From Gammaproteobacteria bacterium (GTDB lineage: Bacteria; Pseudomonadota; Gammaproteobacteria; Xanthomonadales; Xanthomonadaceae): a stretch of DNA of 64,000 nt. Under the pieces are notes generated by a model, which worked only from the letters and a program-made list of their open reading frames with translations, was not told where the DNA came from and did no database searches. The translations under genes were made by a program, and so were the position numbers. Positions 42,234-51,872 of the stretch are shown here, one piece after another (positions within the stretch are counted from its first letter, which is position 1; the number at the start of each line of letters is the position of its first letter). The stretch lies in assembly GCA_025352045.1 (NCBI GenBank), contig JANXUD010000072.1:1-64000 (forward strand), read 5' to 3'.

Positions 42234-43774
42234 TGGCCCGCGCCTCCAGTGGTAGCGCAAAGGCCGCGGCAGCGGCGGAGACCGCAGACGGCGACCTGCT
42301 CGCCGCCGTGGACCTGGGCTCGAACAGCTTCCACATGGTGGTCGCGCGCGCGGTGCTCGGGCAATTGCGCATCGTCGACCGGATCAAGGAAAACGTGCGC
42401 CTGGCCGCCGGCCTGCAGGACGGTGAACTGAGCCCGGAGGCGTTGCGCCGCGCCGAGGACTGCCTGCAGCGCTTCGGCCAGCGCCTGGCCCATATTCCCA
42501 ACCGCCGGGTGCGGGCGATCGCCACCAACACGGTGCGCCAGCTGCGCCAGCCACAACAGTTCCTGGCGCCCGCCGAGGCCGCGCTCGGGCACGACATCGA
42601 GGTCGTGTCGGGCCGCGAGGAAGCGCGCCTGATCTGGCTGGGCGTCGCGCATGGCAATCCACCGGGCGAGCGCAGTCGCCTGGTGATCGACATCGGCGGC
42701 GGCTCGACCGAGTTCATCGTCGGCTCCGGCTTCGAGGCGCTCGAGCGCGAGAGCCTGCAGATGGGCTGCATCGCCACTACGCGACGCTTCTTCTCCGACG
42801 GCAAGCTGTCGCCAGGACGCTGGAAGGACGCCCGCACCGAGATCACCGCCGAGTTCCAGCAGTTTTCCAGCACCTTCCGCCACCTGGGCTGGGAGGAAGC
42901 CTATGGCTCCTCGGGCACGATCAAGGCGATCGGCGAGGTCGCGGTGGCGATGAAGCTCGGGCGCGAAGGCGGCATCGGCGCCGAGGCGCTGGAGGCGATC
43001 CGCCAGAAGCTGCTCGGCTTTTCGCGCATCGACGACATCCGCCTGCCCGGCCTGTCCGCCGACCGCCGCCCGGTGATCGCCGGCGGCCTGCTGATCCTGG
43101 ACGCGGTATTCGGCGAACTCGGGCTGGCCCGCATGCTGGTCAGCGAAAACGCACTGCGCGAGGGCGTGCTGTACGACATCCTGGGCCGCGACACCGGCGA
43201 CGATCCGCGCGAGGCATCGATCGAGGCCCTGGTCGCGCGCTACGACGCCGACCGCGCGCAGGCCGCACGGGTCGCGGAAACGGCGTATTCGCTGTTCGAC
43301 CAGGTGGCGAAGGACTGGCAGCTCAATGGCGACGACCGGCGGCTGCTCGGCTGGGCCGCGGAGGTGCACGAACTGGGCCTGGCCATCGCCCACAGCCAGC
43401 ACCACCAGCACGGCGCCTACCTGGTGGAGAACTCCGACATCGCCGGATTCTCGCGCACGGAGCAGCAATTCCTGTCCGCTCTGGTGCGCAACCAGCGCCG
43501 CGGCCTAGACTTGTCGGCGATCCAGGCCCTGCCCGATCGCATGGCCGCGGCCGCGCTGCATTGCGCCCTGATCCTGCGCCTGGCGGTGCTGCTGCACCGG
43601 AGCCACGACCGCCTGCAGATTCCCGTGCTGGCGGCCAAGGCGCTCGACGATGGCCTGCGCCTGACCGTGGCGCGCAAGTGGCTGGCCGAGAACCCGCTGA
43701 CCGAAGCCGACCTCGCTACCGAGAAGGACTACCTGGCCGAGCGCGACCTGCGCCTCGACATCAAGACTCCCTGA
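42233..43774 (+). CDS. ppx: Exopolyphosphatase (Ppx/GppA)
   Basis: LLAAVDLGSNSFHMVVARAV, LVIDIGGGSTEFIVG; start overlaps the ppk1 stop. Confidence 0.95.
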   Translation: MARASSGSAKAAAAAETADGDLLAAVDLGSNSFHMVVARAVLGQLRIVDRIKENVRLAAGLQDGELSPEALRRAEDCLQRFGQRLAHIPNRRVRAIATNTVRQLRQPQQFLAPAEAALGHDIEVVSGREEARLIWLGVAHGNPPGERSRLVIDIGGGSTEFIVGSGFEALERESLQMGCIATTRRFFSDGKLSPGRWKDARTEITAEFQQFSSTFRHLGWEEAYGSSGTIKAIGEVAVAMKLGREGGIGAEALEAIRQKLLGFSRIDDIRLPGLSADRRPVIAGGLLILDAVFGELGLARMLVSENALREGVLYDILGRDTGDDPREASIEALVARYDADRAQAARVAETAYSLFDQVAKDWQLNGDDRRLLGWAAEVHELGLAIAHSQHHQHGAYLVENSDIAGFSRTEQQFLSALVRNQRRGLDLSAIQALPDRMAAAALHCALILRLAVLLHRSHDRLQIPVLAAKALDDGLRLTVARKWLAENPLTEADLATEKDYLAERDLRLDIKTP

Positions 43775-43778
43775 TTGC

Positions 43779-45383
43779 CTACAGCAGGCCGTCGATCGGC
43801 AGCAGCTTCATCATCATGACCTCGACGCGGCGAATCGCGGACGCCTCGGGCTCGTGCTCGTAGATCACTTCCTTGCCGCCTTCCTCGGTGCGCCAGTGGA
43901 TGAAGCTGCCATCGCCCTTGCCGTCGCCGTCCTTGTCCGTGCCGCTGGCCAGGACCTGGTAGGCGTTGGCTGGTTGGCGCAGGATGTTGAAGTAGTCGAG
44001 GATGGCCTTGGCCAGCGCCGGCGAGTCCACCACGAAGCCCATCTCCGTGTTGATCAGCTTGGAGCGGTTGTCCATGTTCATCGAACCGACGAACACATAG
44101 CGCGAGTCCACCACGAAGGCCTTGGCGTGCAGGCCGACCGCGCTTTCCTTGCCGAATTCCGTCACCGACTGCTTCTGCCCGGCGCGTGGCTTCAGCTCGA
44201 ATATCTCCGCGCCGGCGCCGAGCAGAAGGCGCCGGTGCGCGGCATAGCCGACCTGCACGGCGGGTTCGTCGGTGGACGCCAGAGAATTGGTGACCAGGCG
44301 CAGCTTGACGCCACGCTTGAGCAGGCCCAGGAACTGCTGGTCCTCGGCGTCGCTGGGCACGAAGTAAGGCGAAATGATGCTGACGTCCTGCTTCGCCGCT
44401 TCGATGATGCCGCCCAGGGCAGGCGCCATGCGCAAGCCCGGCTGGTCGTCACCCCCATCGATCTTGTCGGGCTGGTCGGCCACCAGCGTGGCCGGTCCCC
44501 AGAACCAGGAGCCGCCGCGATCGGCGGTCGGGCCGTTGGGCAGTTCCTCGCCCGCCGCCTTGGCGTAATCGGACTGGGCGAAGCTGTTGGCATGCCGGTT
44601 CAACTCGGTGCGCAGGTTGGCCAGGTCGGCCTGGGAATTCTTCGCGCCCTTGAAGGCATTGGCTGGCACGGCCGCGTCGTCCGCCCAATAGGTATCGAAG
44701 ACCCGCGACGCTTCCTGCACCACCGGCCCGACCGCGAGCAGGTCGAGGTCGCGGTAGTTGTGCTCGTTGCCGGCGTCGAAGTAATCGTCGGCGATGTTCC
44801 GGCCGCCGATCACCGCGACCTTGTTGTCGACGATGAAACTCTTGTTGTGCATGCGCCGGTTCAGCCGGCGGAACTCGAGCAGCATCTGCGCCGCCTTCGA
44901 GAGCATGCCCGGCTCGCGGGTGTTGAACGGATTGAACACGCGCACCTCGATCCTGTCGTGTGCGTCGAGCGCATCGAGCATCGGCTTGGTCGCCTTGTTG
45001 TTGATGTCGTCCACCAGCAGGCGCACGCGCACGCCGCGGTCGGCGGCGGCCAGCAGGTGCTGGGCGAGCAGCTTGCCGGTGTCGTCGTTGGCGAAGATGA
45101 AGTACTGCAGGTCGACGCTGCTCTGCGCCTTGTCCACCAGCACGAGCCGGCTGAGCAGCCCGTTCGTGCTCAGGGTCAGCACGCGGAAGCCCGATTCGTT
45201 GTTCACGGCCCCGCGGATCTCGGCCACCTTCTGCACCGACTTGGCGACCGGTGATCCGGCCGCCGGCGCGATGGCCGTGCTGGCCGGCTTGTCGTAGTGT
45301 TCGCGCATGCCCTGCGTCGCGCATGCAGACAGCAATGCGGCCAACAGCACCGGCGCCAGCCGCGTCAATCCCTTCCCCGCCAT
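43779..45383 (-). CDS. Phospholipase D/cardiolipin synthase-like lipoprotein
   Basis: Lipobox LAALLSACATQG; two HKD motifs (MHNKSFIVDNKVAVIGGRN, LHAKAFVVDSRYVFVGSMN). Confidence 0.9.
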   Translation of the reverse strand: MAGKGLTRLAPVLLAALLSACATQGMREHYDKPASTAIAPAAGSPVAKSVQKVAEIRGAVNNESGFRVLTLSTNGLLSRLVLVDKAQSSVDLQYFIFANDDTGKLLAQHLLAAADRGVRVRLLVDDINNKATKPMLDALDAHDRIEVRVFNPFNTREPGMLSKAAQMLLEFRRLNRRMHNKSFIVDNKVAVIGGRNIADDYFDAGNEHNYRDLDLLAVGPVVQEASRVFDTYWADDAAVPANAFKGAKNSQADLANLRTELNRHANSFAQSDYAKAAGEELPNGPTADRGGSWFWGPATLVADQPDKIDGGDDQPGLRMAPALGGIIEAAKQDVSIISPYFVPSDAEDQQFLGLLKRGVKLRLVTNSLASTDEPAVQVGYAAHRRLLLGAGAEIFELKPRAGQKQSVTEFGKESAVGLHAKAFVVDSRYVFVGSMNMDNRSKLINTEMGFVVDSPALAKAILDYFNILRQPANAYQVLASGTDKDGDGKGDGSFIHWRTEEGGKEVIYEHEPEASAIRRVEVMMMKLLPIDGLL

Positions 45384-45480
45384 TGTCCATCCTTGGTGTC
45401 GATCGGAGCGACGGTACGACCACCATCGTGAACGGCGACCGACGGAGTCGCCGCAATGACCATACCAGGCCGGCGAAACC

Positions 45481-46023
45481 TCAGCTGGCGAGCCGACGGG
45501 GCATGGCCGCCAGCGAAAGGAGCAGGGCCAGCAGCCAGGCGCCGACCCAGATCGGCAGGACCTGCGCCTTGCGCGCCTCGGCCTCATGCAGCGAACGACC
45601 GGCAAGCAGGTAGCCACGGCCGGGCATCGGCACGATCACCAGGGCCTCGCGCACGCCGGGCGCCGGCTGCCAGCTGAGCCGGTGCTCGCCGCCGTCCGCC
45701 TGGGCGAACACACCGCCGGGCGGGGACGGCAGGGCGCCGTGCAGGCTGGCGCTGGACCAGAGCGGGCGACCGGCCGTGTCGTAGGCAGCCAGGAACAGCC
45801 CCTCACCCGTCTCCAGGGCGATCGGCGGCGGCATCCAGCGTTCGGGGCCCTGGCCTGCGGCGATCGCCAAGGCCGCGTCATGGGCCAGGCTGCGTTGCGG
45901 CTCGTCGGCGGCCTGGCGCAGCTGCTGGTGCCAGGCGAGCAGTCCGCCGAAGGCAAGCACGCTGGTCGCCAATGCGATCGGCAGCCAGCGGCGGACTACG
46001 GACGCGGGCGCCAGCGCGTTCAA
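45481..46023 (-). CDS. Hypothetical membrane protein, possibly the last gene of the cre cluster
   Basis: N-terminal and C-terminal TM segments flanking an approx. 120 aa soluble region; ATGA overlap with creD. Confidence 0.7.
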   Translation of the reverse strand: MNALAPASVVRRWLPIALATSVLAFGGLLAWHQQLRQAADEPQRSLAHDAALAIAAGQGPERWMPPPIALETGEGLFLAAYDTAGRPLWSSASLHGALPSPPGGVFAQADGGEHRLSWQPAPGVREALVIVPMPGRGYLLAGRSLHEAEARKAQVLPIWVGAWLLALLLSLAAMPRRLAS

Positions 46024-47396
46024 GCTGCCGCAGCCGCAGTGGGCGCCGCGCCGGCACCGGCGGCGTACCAGTCGATCCGACGGGTCACCAGCATCGCAGC
46101 GGCAAGGATGGCGAACAGGAGCAGGGAACCGAGCACCAAGGCATTGTCTTCGGACACTAGCAGACCGTAAAGCGCGGCATACAACGCCGTCAGGATGGCG
46201 GCGAAGCCCAGGCCGCGGCCGCGGCTGCGCAGCACCGCCGACAGATAGGCGCCGAGCAGCCCGATGCAGGCGACGCCCGAGAGCAGGTAGGCGATCCAGA
46301 AGGCCATGTGCTCGGACAGGCTAAGCAGCAGCAGGAAGAAGATCGCAAGCGCCAGTCCCACCAGCGTGTACTGGATCGGATGGATCGGCAGCCGCTTGAG
46401 CACTTCGAACAGGAAGAAGCCGGCGAAGGTCAAGCCGACGAACAACAGGCCGTACTTGCTCGCGCGGTCGGCCTGCGAATAGACGTTCACCGGTTCGACC
46501 AGGCCAACCGATAGCGCTTCCAGGTCGCGCGTTGGAACCGCCTGCAAGAGCTGGGCCTGGGTGGACGAGGCCAGCGCGCTCACGTCCCAATGCGCCTGGA
46601 AGCCCGCGTCGGAAATCTGCCGGGTGCGCGGCAGGAAGCGGCCGGCGAATTGCGGATGCGGCCAGCTCGAATGCAGGTCGATGGTGTTGCTGTCGGCGGC
46701 GGGCGCCAGCGCGAACGTCTCGGTGCCCCCCAACACCAGCTGCAGCCGGGTCTGGAATCGCAGCGGCGTCCCGGCGACCAACCCCAGCCCCGTGTCGGCG
46801 TGCAGGCCGCCACCGCCGCGCTGCCCGCCTGGGCCCTGGCGCAGGTCCAGGGACCGGGCGTCGAGCTGCAGCGCCGGCGTACCGACCAGGCCGCGCACAT
46901 CGGCGATCGCGATGCTCAGCCAGGGCACGCCGATCTGGCGCTGGCCGCCGGGATCGGCGGGCACGGTGAACGCGAAGTCCGAATCCACGCGCGCCTGCAA
47001 TTCGTACACTCGCACCTCGTGCAGGCCGATCGTCCGCACGGACGGCGCCAGGTTGCCGTCGAGCCGCGAGCGCGTGGGGAAGCGCAACCACCGGCCTTCG
47101 CGCCGCTCGGTTTTCAGGACCGGCTTTCCGAAGGCATCGGTGGATGCAACCTGCAAGGTCTCGACGTAGGGGATGACCAGCACCGGACCGGCCAGGACCT
47201 GCGCTCCGGCGTGGCTGTCGGCGACCGCGGCCACCGCCTGCTGGCGATAGGCCTGCCGCTCGGCGATGGTGCCGCGGATCATCGCCAGCGGGATCATCAG
47301 CAACAACACCATCACCGCGACCATGGCGGCCTTGAGGCCGACCCGCAGCCGGGGAGGATTTGCGTTCCATCCGGCGGGAATCGGCGGTAGCGGCAT
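46020..47396 (-). CDS. creD: Cell envelope integrity protein CreD
   Basis: LLMIPLAMIRGTIAERQAYRQQAVAAVADSHAGAQVLAGPVLVIPY; FLFEVLKRLPIHPIQYTLVGLALAIFFLLLLSLSEHMAFWIAYL. Confidence 0.95.
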   Translation of the reverse strand: MPLPPIPAGWNANPPRLRVGLKAAMVAVMVLLLMIPLAMIRGTIAERQAYRQQAVAAVADSHAGAQVLAGPVLVIPYVETLQVASTDAFGKPVLKTERREGRWLRFPTRSRLDGNLAPSVRTIGLHEVRVYELQARVDSDFAFTVPADPGGQRQIGVPWLSIAIADVRGLVGTPALQLDARSLDLRQGPGGQRGGGGLHADTGLGLVAGTPLRFQTRLQLVLGGTETFALAPAADSNTIDLHSSWPHPQFAGRFLPRTRQISDAGFQAHWDVSALASSTQAQLLQAVPTRDLEALSVGLVEPVNVYSQADRASKYGLLFVGLTFAGFFLFEVLKRLPIHPIQYTLVGLALAIFFLLLLSLSEHMAFWIAYLLSGVACIGLLGAYLSAVLRSRGRGLGFAAILTALYAALYGLLVSEDNALVLGSLLLFAILAAAMLVTRRIDWYAAGAGAAPTAAAAA

Positions 47397-47478
47397 CGGG
47401 CGTGCTCTCTTCGGGACCGCAGCCAGCTTGCCCCGGCATGGTGAGCAGAAGATGTGCCGCGAATGTGCTGTTCGTGAA

Positions 47479-47547
47479 GTTCCTGAACGGGGCCGGTTCT
47501 TTCACACGCGAACGTCGGGGCCATGTGAAAGAACCGGCCCCGTTCAG
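47479..47547. repeat. Palindromic repeat element: perfect 24-nt inverted repeat with 17-nt loop
   Basis: CTGAACGGGGCCGGTTCTTTCACA (47483-47506) and its exact reverse complement (47524-47547). Confidence 0.9.
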
Positions 47548-48968
47548 CGCGGCAACGTGAGCACGGCCTCGGCCCCGCCATCCGCGCGATTGCCCAGGGC
47601 GATGCTGCCGCCATGCAGCAGCGCCACTTCGCGCACCAGGGTCAGGCCGAGCCCGCTGCTGCGCGCGCCGTCCGGACGTGGCAGCGAGTAAAACCGCTCG
47701 AATACCCGCTCGCCCGCGAACGCCGGCACACCGGGACCCTGGTCCGCGACGCGCAGGACGACGGCATCGGCGTCCTCGACCAGGGTCAGGTCGATCCGCG
47801 CGCCGTCGGGCGAAAATTCCAGCGCGTTCTCGAGCAGGTTCGACAGCGCGTGCCCCAGCAGGAAACGGTCGCCCGGCACCATCGCGCGCGACGCGCCGGT
47901 GCGAGCGGTGCGCAGGCCGCGCTGCTGGAGGCGCGGTTCCAGTGCGAGCACTGTCTCGTCGAGCAGTTCGACGAGGTCGACCGGCTTGGGCTCCTCGAGC
48001 GCCTGCCGCGACTCCATCGCCGCCAGCGCCAGCATCTTGTCGATCATCGCCGCCAGGCGCGCGCCCTGCCCGTCGATATTGGCGAGGAACCGGACGCGAT
48101 CCGGCCCCTCGGGCGCATCGTGCAGGATCTCGACCGCGGCGCGGATGGCCGCCAGTGGGCTTTTCATCTCGTGCGCCAGGGTCTGCACGTAATGCTCGAC
48201 GTATTGCTTGCCGTCCAGGCGCTCGCGCATGGTCGCCAGCGCACGACCCAGCTCGCCGATCTCGTTGCGCCCGAGGTCAGGCGCCGCCACTCGCTCGCCC
48301 GCCGTCACCGCGCGGGCGTAGCGGCCCAGCGTGGACAGCGAACGCGACAGCCACCAGGTCACGCCCACGCCAATCAGGAAGCTCAGCCCCAGCAGGATCC
48401 AGCCACCCTTGAGGATGGCGCGCCGGCTGTTGTCGATGAAGGGCTGGATGCGCTGGTTGGCCTTGGCCACGGTCAGCACGCCGATGATGGCCCCGTCGGC
48501 CCCGCGCACCGGCGCGGCCACGTGCATCACCGAGCTGGTGTCGTCGGCCGGGTCGCTGAGGGTCGAGCGCGCGCCATACTTGCCGCGCAGGGTCAGGTAG
48601 ACATCGTTCCAGCGCGAATAGTCGCGGCCAAGGTCGCGATGCGTGGAGTCGTAGACGACGATGCCGCGGGCGTCGGTGACATAGATGCGGTAGTCGAAAC
48701 TGCGTTTCTGGAAATTCCAGATCTGCGCGCGCACGTCGCGCTTGACCAGAGAATCCACGCTGCGCGCGAAGTAGCCGTCGCCGATGTGGCCGCTGCGCAT
48801 GTCCGGCGACGCCAGCTCGGCCAGGGCATTGGCCGTGTCCACCAGCGTGTCCTCCATCGCCTGGCGCACGCCCGGCTTGACCTCGTTGACGAACACCCGC
48901 ATCACGAAGAAGGCCGCCAGCCCGACGATCAGGAAGTAACCCAGGAAGATCCGCGTGCCGATCCGCAT
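47544..48968 (-). CDS. creC: Two-component sensor histidine kinase CreC
   Basis: MRIGTRIFLGYFLIVGLAAFFVMRVFVNEVKPGVRQAMEDTLVDTANALAELA; HEMKSPLAAIRAAVEIL; GLGLTLVREVALLHGG. Confidence 0.95.
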   Translation of the reverse strand: MRIGTRIFLGYFLIVGLAAFFVMRVFVNEVKPGVRQAMEDTLVDTANALAELASPDMRSGHIGDGYFARSVDSLVKRDVRAQIWNFQKRSFDYRIYVTDARGIVVYDSTHRDLGRDYSRWNDVYLTLRGKYGARSTLSDPADDTSSVMHVAAPVRGADGAIIGVLTVAKANQRIQPFIDNSRRAILKGGWILLGLSFLIGVGVTWWLSRSLSTLGRYARAVTAGERVAAPDLGRNEIGELGRALATMRERLDGKQYVEHYVQTLAHEMKSPLAAIRAAVEILHDAPEGPDRVRFLANIDGQGARLAAMIDKMLALAAMESRQALEEPKPVDLVELLDETVLALEPRLQQRGLRTARTGASRAMVPGDRFLLGHALSNLLENALEFSPDGARIDLTLVEDADAVVLRVADQGPGVPAFAGERVFERFYSLPRPDGARSSGLGLTLVREVALLHGGSIALGNRADGGAEAVLTLPR

Positions 48969-48995
48969 GTCAGTTCCGCATGGCCATCAGGCAGC

Positions 48996-49664
48996 TCAGG
49001 TCCGCAGCGAATAACCCAGGCCGCGATGGGTCTGGATCGGGTCGGCGTCGGGGGCAATGGCGCGCAGCTTGGCGCGCAGGGTCTTGACGTGGGTGTCCAC
49101 GGTCCGGTCGACCGTATCGGGCGCGTCGCGCCAGACAGCGTCCATCAATTGCTCGCGGCTGCGGATCGCGCCGGGGCGCGACAGCAGGGCTGCCAGCAGC
49201 AGGTATTCGTACCGGGTCAGGGCCAGCCCGTAGCCGGCATAGCGGATGCGCTGGCCGGCGGCGTCGTGTTCAAAGCCCTGGGCGGCGACCGCGACGGCGG
49301 CCACGGGCGCCCGGCGTAGGCGCGCGCGTACCCGCGCCACCAGTTCGCGCGGTGAAAAGGGCTTGACCACGTAATCGTCCGCGCCCAGTTCCAGGCCCAG
49401 CACGCGGTCGATCTCGCCGGCGCGCGCGGTCAGGAAGATCACCGGGATGTCGGAAAACGCACGCAGGCGCCGGCACAGCGCGAATCCGTCCAGGTCGGGC
49501 AGGCCCACGTCCAGGATCGCCACGTCGAAGGCGTCCTCGCGCAGCCGTGCCAGCGCGGGCTCGCCGCGCAGGCAATGCTCGGCGGCCATGCCGTCGGCGC
49601 GAAGCGCGTAGAGCACGGCGTCGGCGATGCCCATCTCGTCCTCGACCACCAGGATCCGCGCCAT
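48996..49664 (-). CDS. creB: Two-component response regulator CreB
   Basis: MARILVVEDEMGIADAVLYALRADGM..., OmpR-type winged helix; adjacent to creC. Confidence 0.94.
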   Translation of the reverse strand: MARILVVEDEMGIADAVLYALRADGMAAEHCLRGEPALARLREDAFDVAILDVGLPDLDGFALCRRLRAFSDIPVIFLTARAGEIDRVLGLELGADDYVVKPFSPRELVARVRARLRRAPVAAVAVAAQGFEHDAAGQRIRYAGYGLALTRYEYLLLAALLSRPGAIRSREQLMDAVWRDAPDTVDRTVDTHVKTLRAKLRAIAPDADPIQTHRGLGYSLRT

Positions 49665-49717
49665 CGTCCTCCACCCGCGGTGTGCAAGGCCCGGCCGAGA
49701 CTATATCCTCCGGGTGG

Positions 49718-50563
49718 ATGAATTACCGCCACGCCTACCATGCCGGCAACCACGCGGACGTGCTCAAGCACGTCGTCCTGCTGGCGATCGTCGATGCGCT
49801 CAAGCGCAAGGACGCGCCGTTCTGCGTGATCGACACCCACGCCGGCCGCGGCCAGTACCTGCTGCAGGGCGAACAGAGCGGCGCCACCGGCGAGGCGCGC
49901 GCGGGCATCTTCCGCATGTTCGTGCTGAAGGGACTGCCGCCGGTGCTGCAGTCTTACCTCAAGCGCGTGCAGGCCGACAATCCGGTCGGCGCCCTGGTCA
50001 GCTACCCGGGTTCGCCCCTGCTGGCCGCCCAGGCGATGCGTCCGCAGGACCGCCTGGTGGCCTGCGAGCTGCAGCCCGACGAGGCACGCGCGCTGTCGCT
50101 GCTGTTCAAGGACGACAAGCGCGTGACCGTGATGGCGCGCGACGGCTATGCGGCGATCAAGGCGCTGGTACCGCCGAAGGAGCGCCGCGGCCTGGTGCTG
50201 ATCGACCCGCCCTACGAGCAGCAGGAGGACGAGTTCGTGCCGATCCTGCAGGCGCTCAAGGACGGCCTCGAGCGCTGGCCCACGGGCTGCTTCGCGCTCT
50301 GGTACCCGATCAAGCGCGGTCGCACCCTGCAGCCGTTCTTCCGCAAGGCGGCGCGACTGGACTGCAAGTCCTTGCTTCGGGTGGAATTGCTGGTGCGTCC
50401 CGACGACTCGCCGCTGCGCCTCAATGGCAGTGGCATGCTGGTGGTCAACCCGCCCTGGCAGCTGGACCAGGCCCTGGGCCCGGCGCTGCCCGTGCTTGCA
50501 CGACTGCTCGGCGAGCAGCAACCGAACGCCACGCTGGACTGGTTGAAGAAAGACGAAACCTGA
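49718..50563 (+). CDS. rlmJ: 23S rRNA (adenine(2030)-N6)-methyltransferase RlmJ
   Basis: MNYRHAYHAGNHADVLKHVVLLAIVDALKRKDAPFCVIDTHAGRGQY; VLIDPPYEQQEDE. Confidence 0.95.
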   Translation: MNYRHAYHAGNHADVLKHVVLLAIVDALKRKDAPFCVIDTHAGRGQYLLQGEQSGATGEARAGIFRMFVLKGLPPVLQSYLKRVQADNPVGALVSYPGSPLLAAQAMRPQDRLVACELQPDEARALSLLFKDDKRVTVMARDGYAAIKALVPPKERRGLVLIDPPYEQQEDEFVPILQALKDGLERWPTGCFALWYPIKRGRTLQPFFRKAARLDCKSLLRVELLVRPDDSPLRLNGSGMLVVNPPWQLDQALGPALPVLARLLGEQQPNATLDWLKKDET

Positions 50564-50600
50564 GCGCGCCGCGAGGCGCGCGCTTCCCCGAGGATCACGC

Positions 50601-51872
50601 ATGACCCTGCCGTTCTCCCCCGCCACCCGCATCCTGATCAGCCTCGGGCTCGGCCTGCTGGCCGGCATCGCCCTGGCCGAGGCTGCGCCGCCCTGGCTGC
50701 CGTCGCTCGTCAACGTCGCCGAGCCGGTCGGCAACCTGTGGCTGGACGGCCTGCGCATGACCGTGGTGCCGCTGGTGTTCTCGCTGCTGGTCACCGGCAT
50801 CGCCTCGACCGCCGCGCAGGCACTGGCCGGGCGACTGGCGCTCCGCTCGCTGTGGGTCTTCATCGTGCTGATGTTCCTGAGCGGACTGTTTGGCGTGGCG
50901 GTGGTCGGCGGCATGCTGGACCTGTGGCCGATCCCGGCGGCGGCGGCCGAGGCGATGCGCGCAGGCATCGCCGGCGTGGATGCGTCGGTCGTGCCGCCAC
51001 CGGCTTCGCTGGCGGTCTGGCTGCACGCGATCCTGCCGCAGAACCCGATCAAGGCCGCGGCGGACGGCGAGATGTTGCCGCTGGTGGTGTTCGCGCTGAT
51101 CTTCGGCTTCGCGGTCGCGCGCATCGAGCGCGTGCAGGGGCCGCGCCTGAGCGGCTGGTTCCAGGCGCTGGTGGACGCGCTGCTGGTGATGGTCGAGTGG
51201 GTGATCCTGGTCGCGCCGATCGGCGTGTTCGCGCTGGCCCTGGTGCTGGGCGCGCGGGCCGGCGTGGCCGCGGCCGGCGCGCTGGCGCACTACGTGCTGC
51301 TGATCGTGCTGGTGCAGGTGCTGATCATCGCGCTGATCTATCCGCTGCTGGCGCTGTTCGCGCGCATCCCGGTGCGCCGCTTCGCGCGCGCCGTCGCACC
51401 AGCGCAGGCCGTGGCGACGAGCACGCAAAGCTCGCTCGCCTCCCTGCCCGCCATGATCGAGAGTTGCCAGGCCCTGGAGGTGCCGGCGCCGGTCACCGCA
51501 CTGGTCATGCCGATGGCGGTGTCGCTGTTCCGCTTCACCGGGCCGGTGGCAAACGTCGGCGTGGTCGTCTATTCCGCTGCCCTGTTCGGCGTGCACCTGT
51601 CCACCGGCCAGATCGTCGCCGGCGCCCTGCTGGCGCCGCTGATGAGCCTGGCCGCGGTCGGCTTGCCCGGCCAGGTGAGCTTCTTCACCTCGATCGCGCC
51701 GATCTGCCTGGCGATGGGCGTGCCGGTCGGCGCACTGCCGCTGCTGCTGGCGGTGGAGACGATCCCGGACATCTTCCGCACCATCGGCAACGTGACCGCC
51801 GACGTCGCCGTCACCGCCGCGATGGCACCAGCACCCGCCGCGATGGCGCCGACTACCGAACTGTCAGGCTGA
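50601..51872 (+). CDS. Dicarboxylate/amino acid:cation symporter (DAACS family)
   Basis: VGNLWLDGLRMTVVPLVFSLLVTGIAS; TSTQSSLASLPAMIESC; multi-TM. Confidence 0.92.
   Translation: MTLPFSPATRILISLGLGLLAGIALAEAAPPWLPSLVNVAEPVGNLWLDGLRMTVVPLVFSLLVTGIASTAAQALAGRLALRSLWVFIVLMFLSGLFGVAVVGGMLDLWPIPAAAAEAMRAGIAGVDASVVPPPASLAVWLHAILPQNPIKAAADGEMLPLVVFALIFGFAVARIERVQGPRLSGWFQALVDALLVMVEWVILVAPIGVFALALVLGARAGVAAAGALAHYVLLIVLVQVLIIALIYPLLALFARIPVRRFARAVAPAQAVATSTQSSLASLPAMIESCQALEVPAPVTALVMPMAVSLFRFTGPVANVGVVVYSAALFGVHLSTGQIVAGALLAPLMSLAAVGLPGQVSFFTSIAPICLAMGVPVGALPLLLAVETIPDIFRTIGNVTADVAVTAAMAPAPAAMAPTTELSG

Noticed and set aside
47397-47480. Possible CreB cre-tag (TTCAC-N6-TTCAC) upstream of creD
   Set aside because: Only TTCAC-GAACAG-CACAT is present; the second half-site does not match well enough.
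47266-47691. 141-aa plus-strand ORF reading through the palindrome
   Set aside because: Composed of antisense creD/creC and the inverted repeat translation; no start signal or domain.
50564-50581. GCGCGCC-gcga-GGCGCGC hairpin between rlmJ and the symporter
   Set aside because: Short GC-only stem with no T tract; expected by chance at this GC content.
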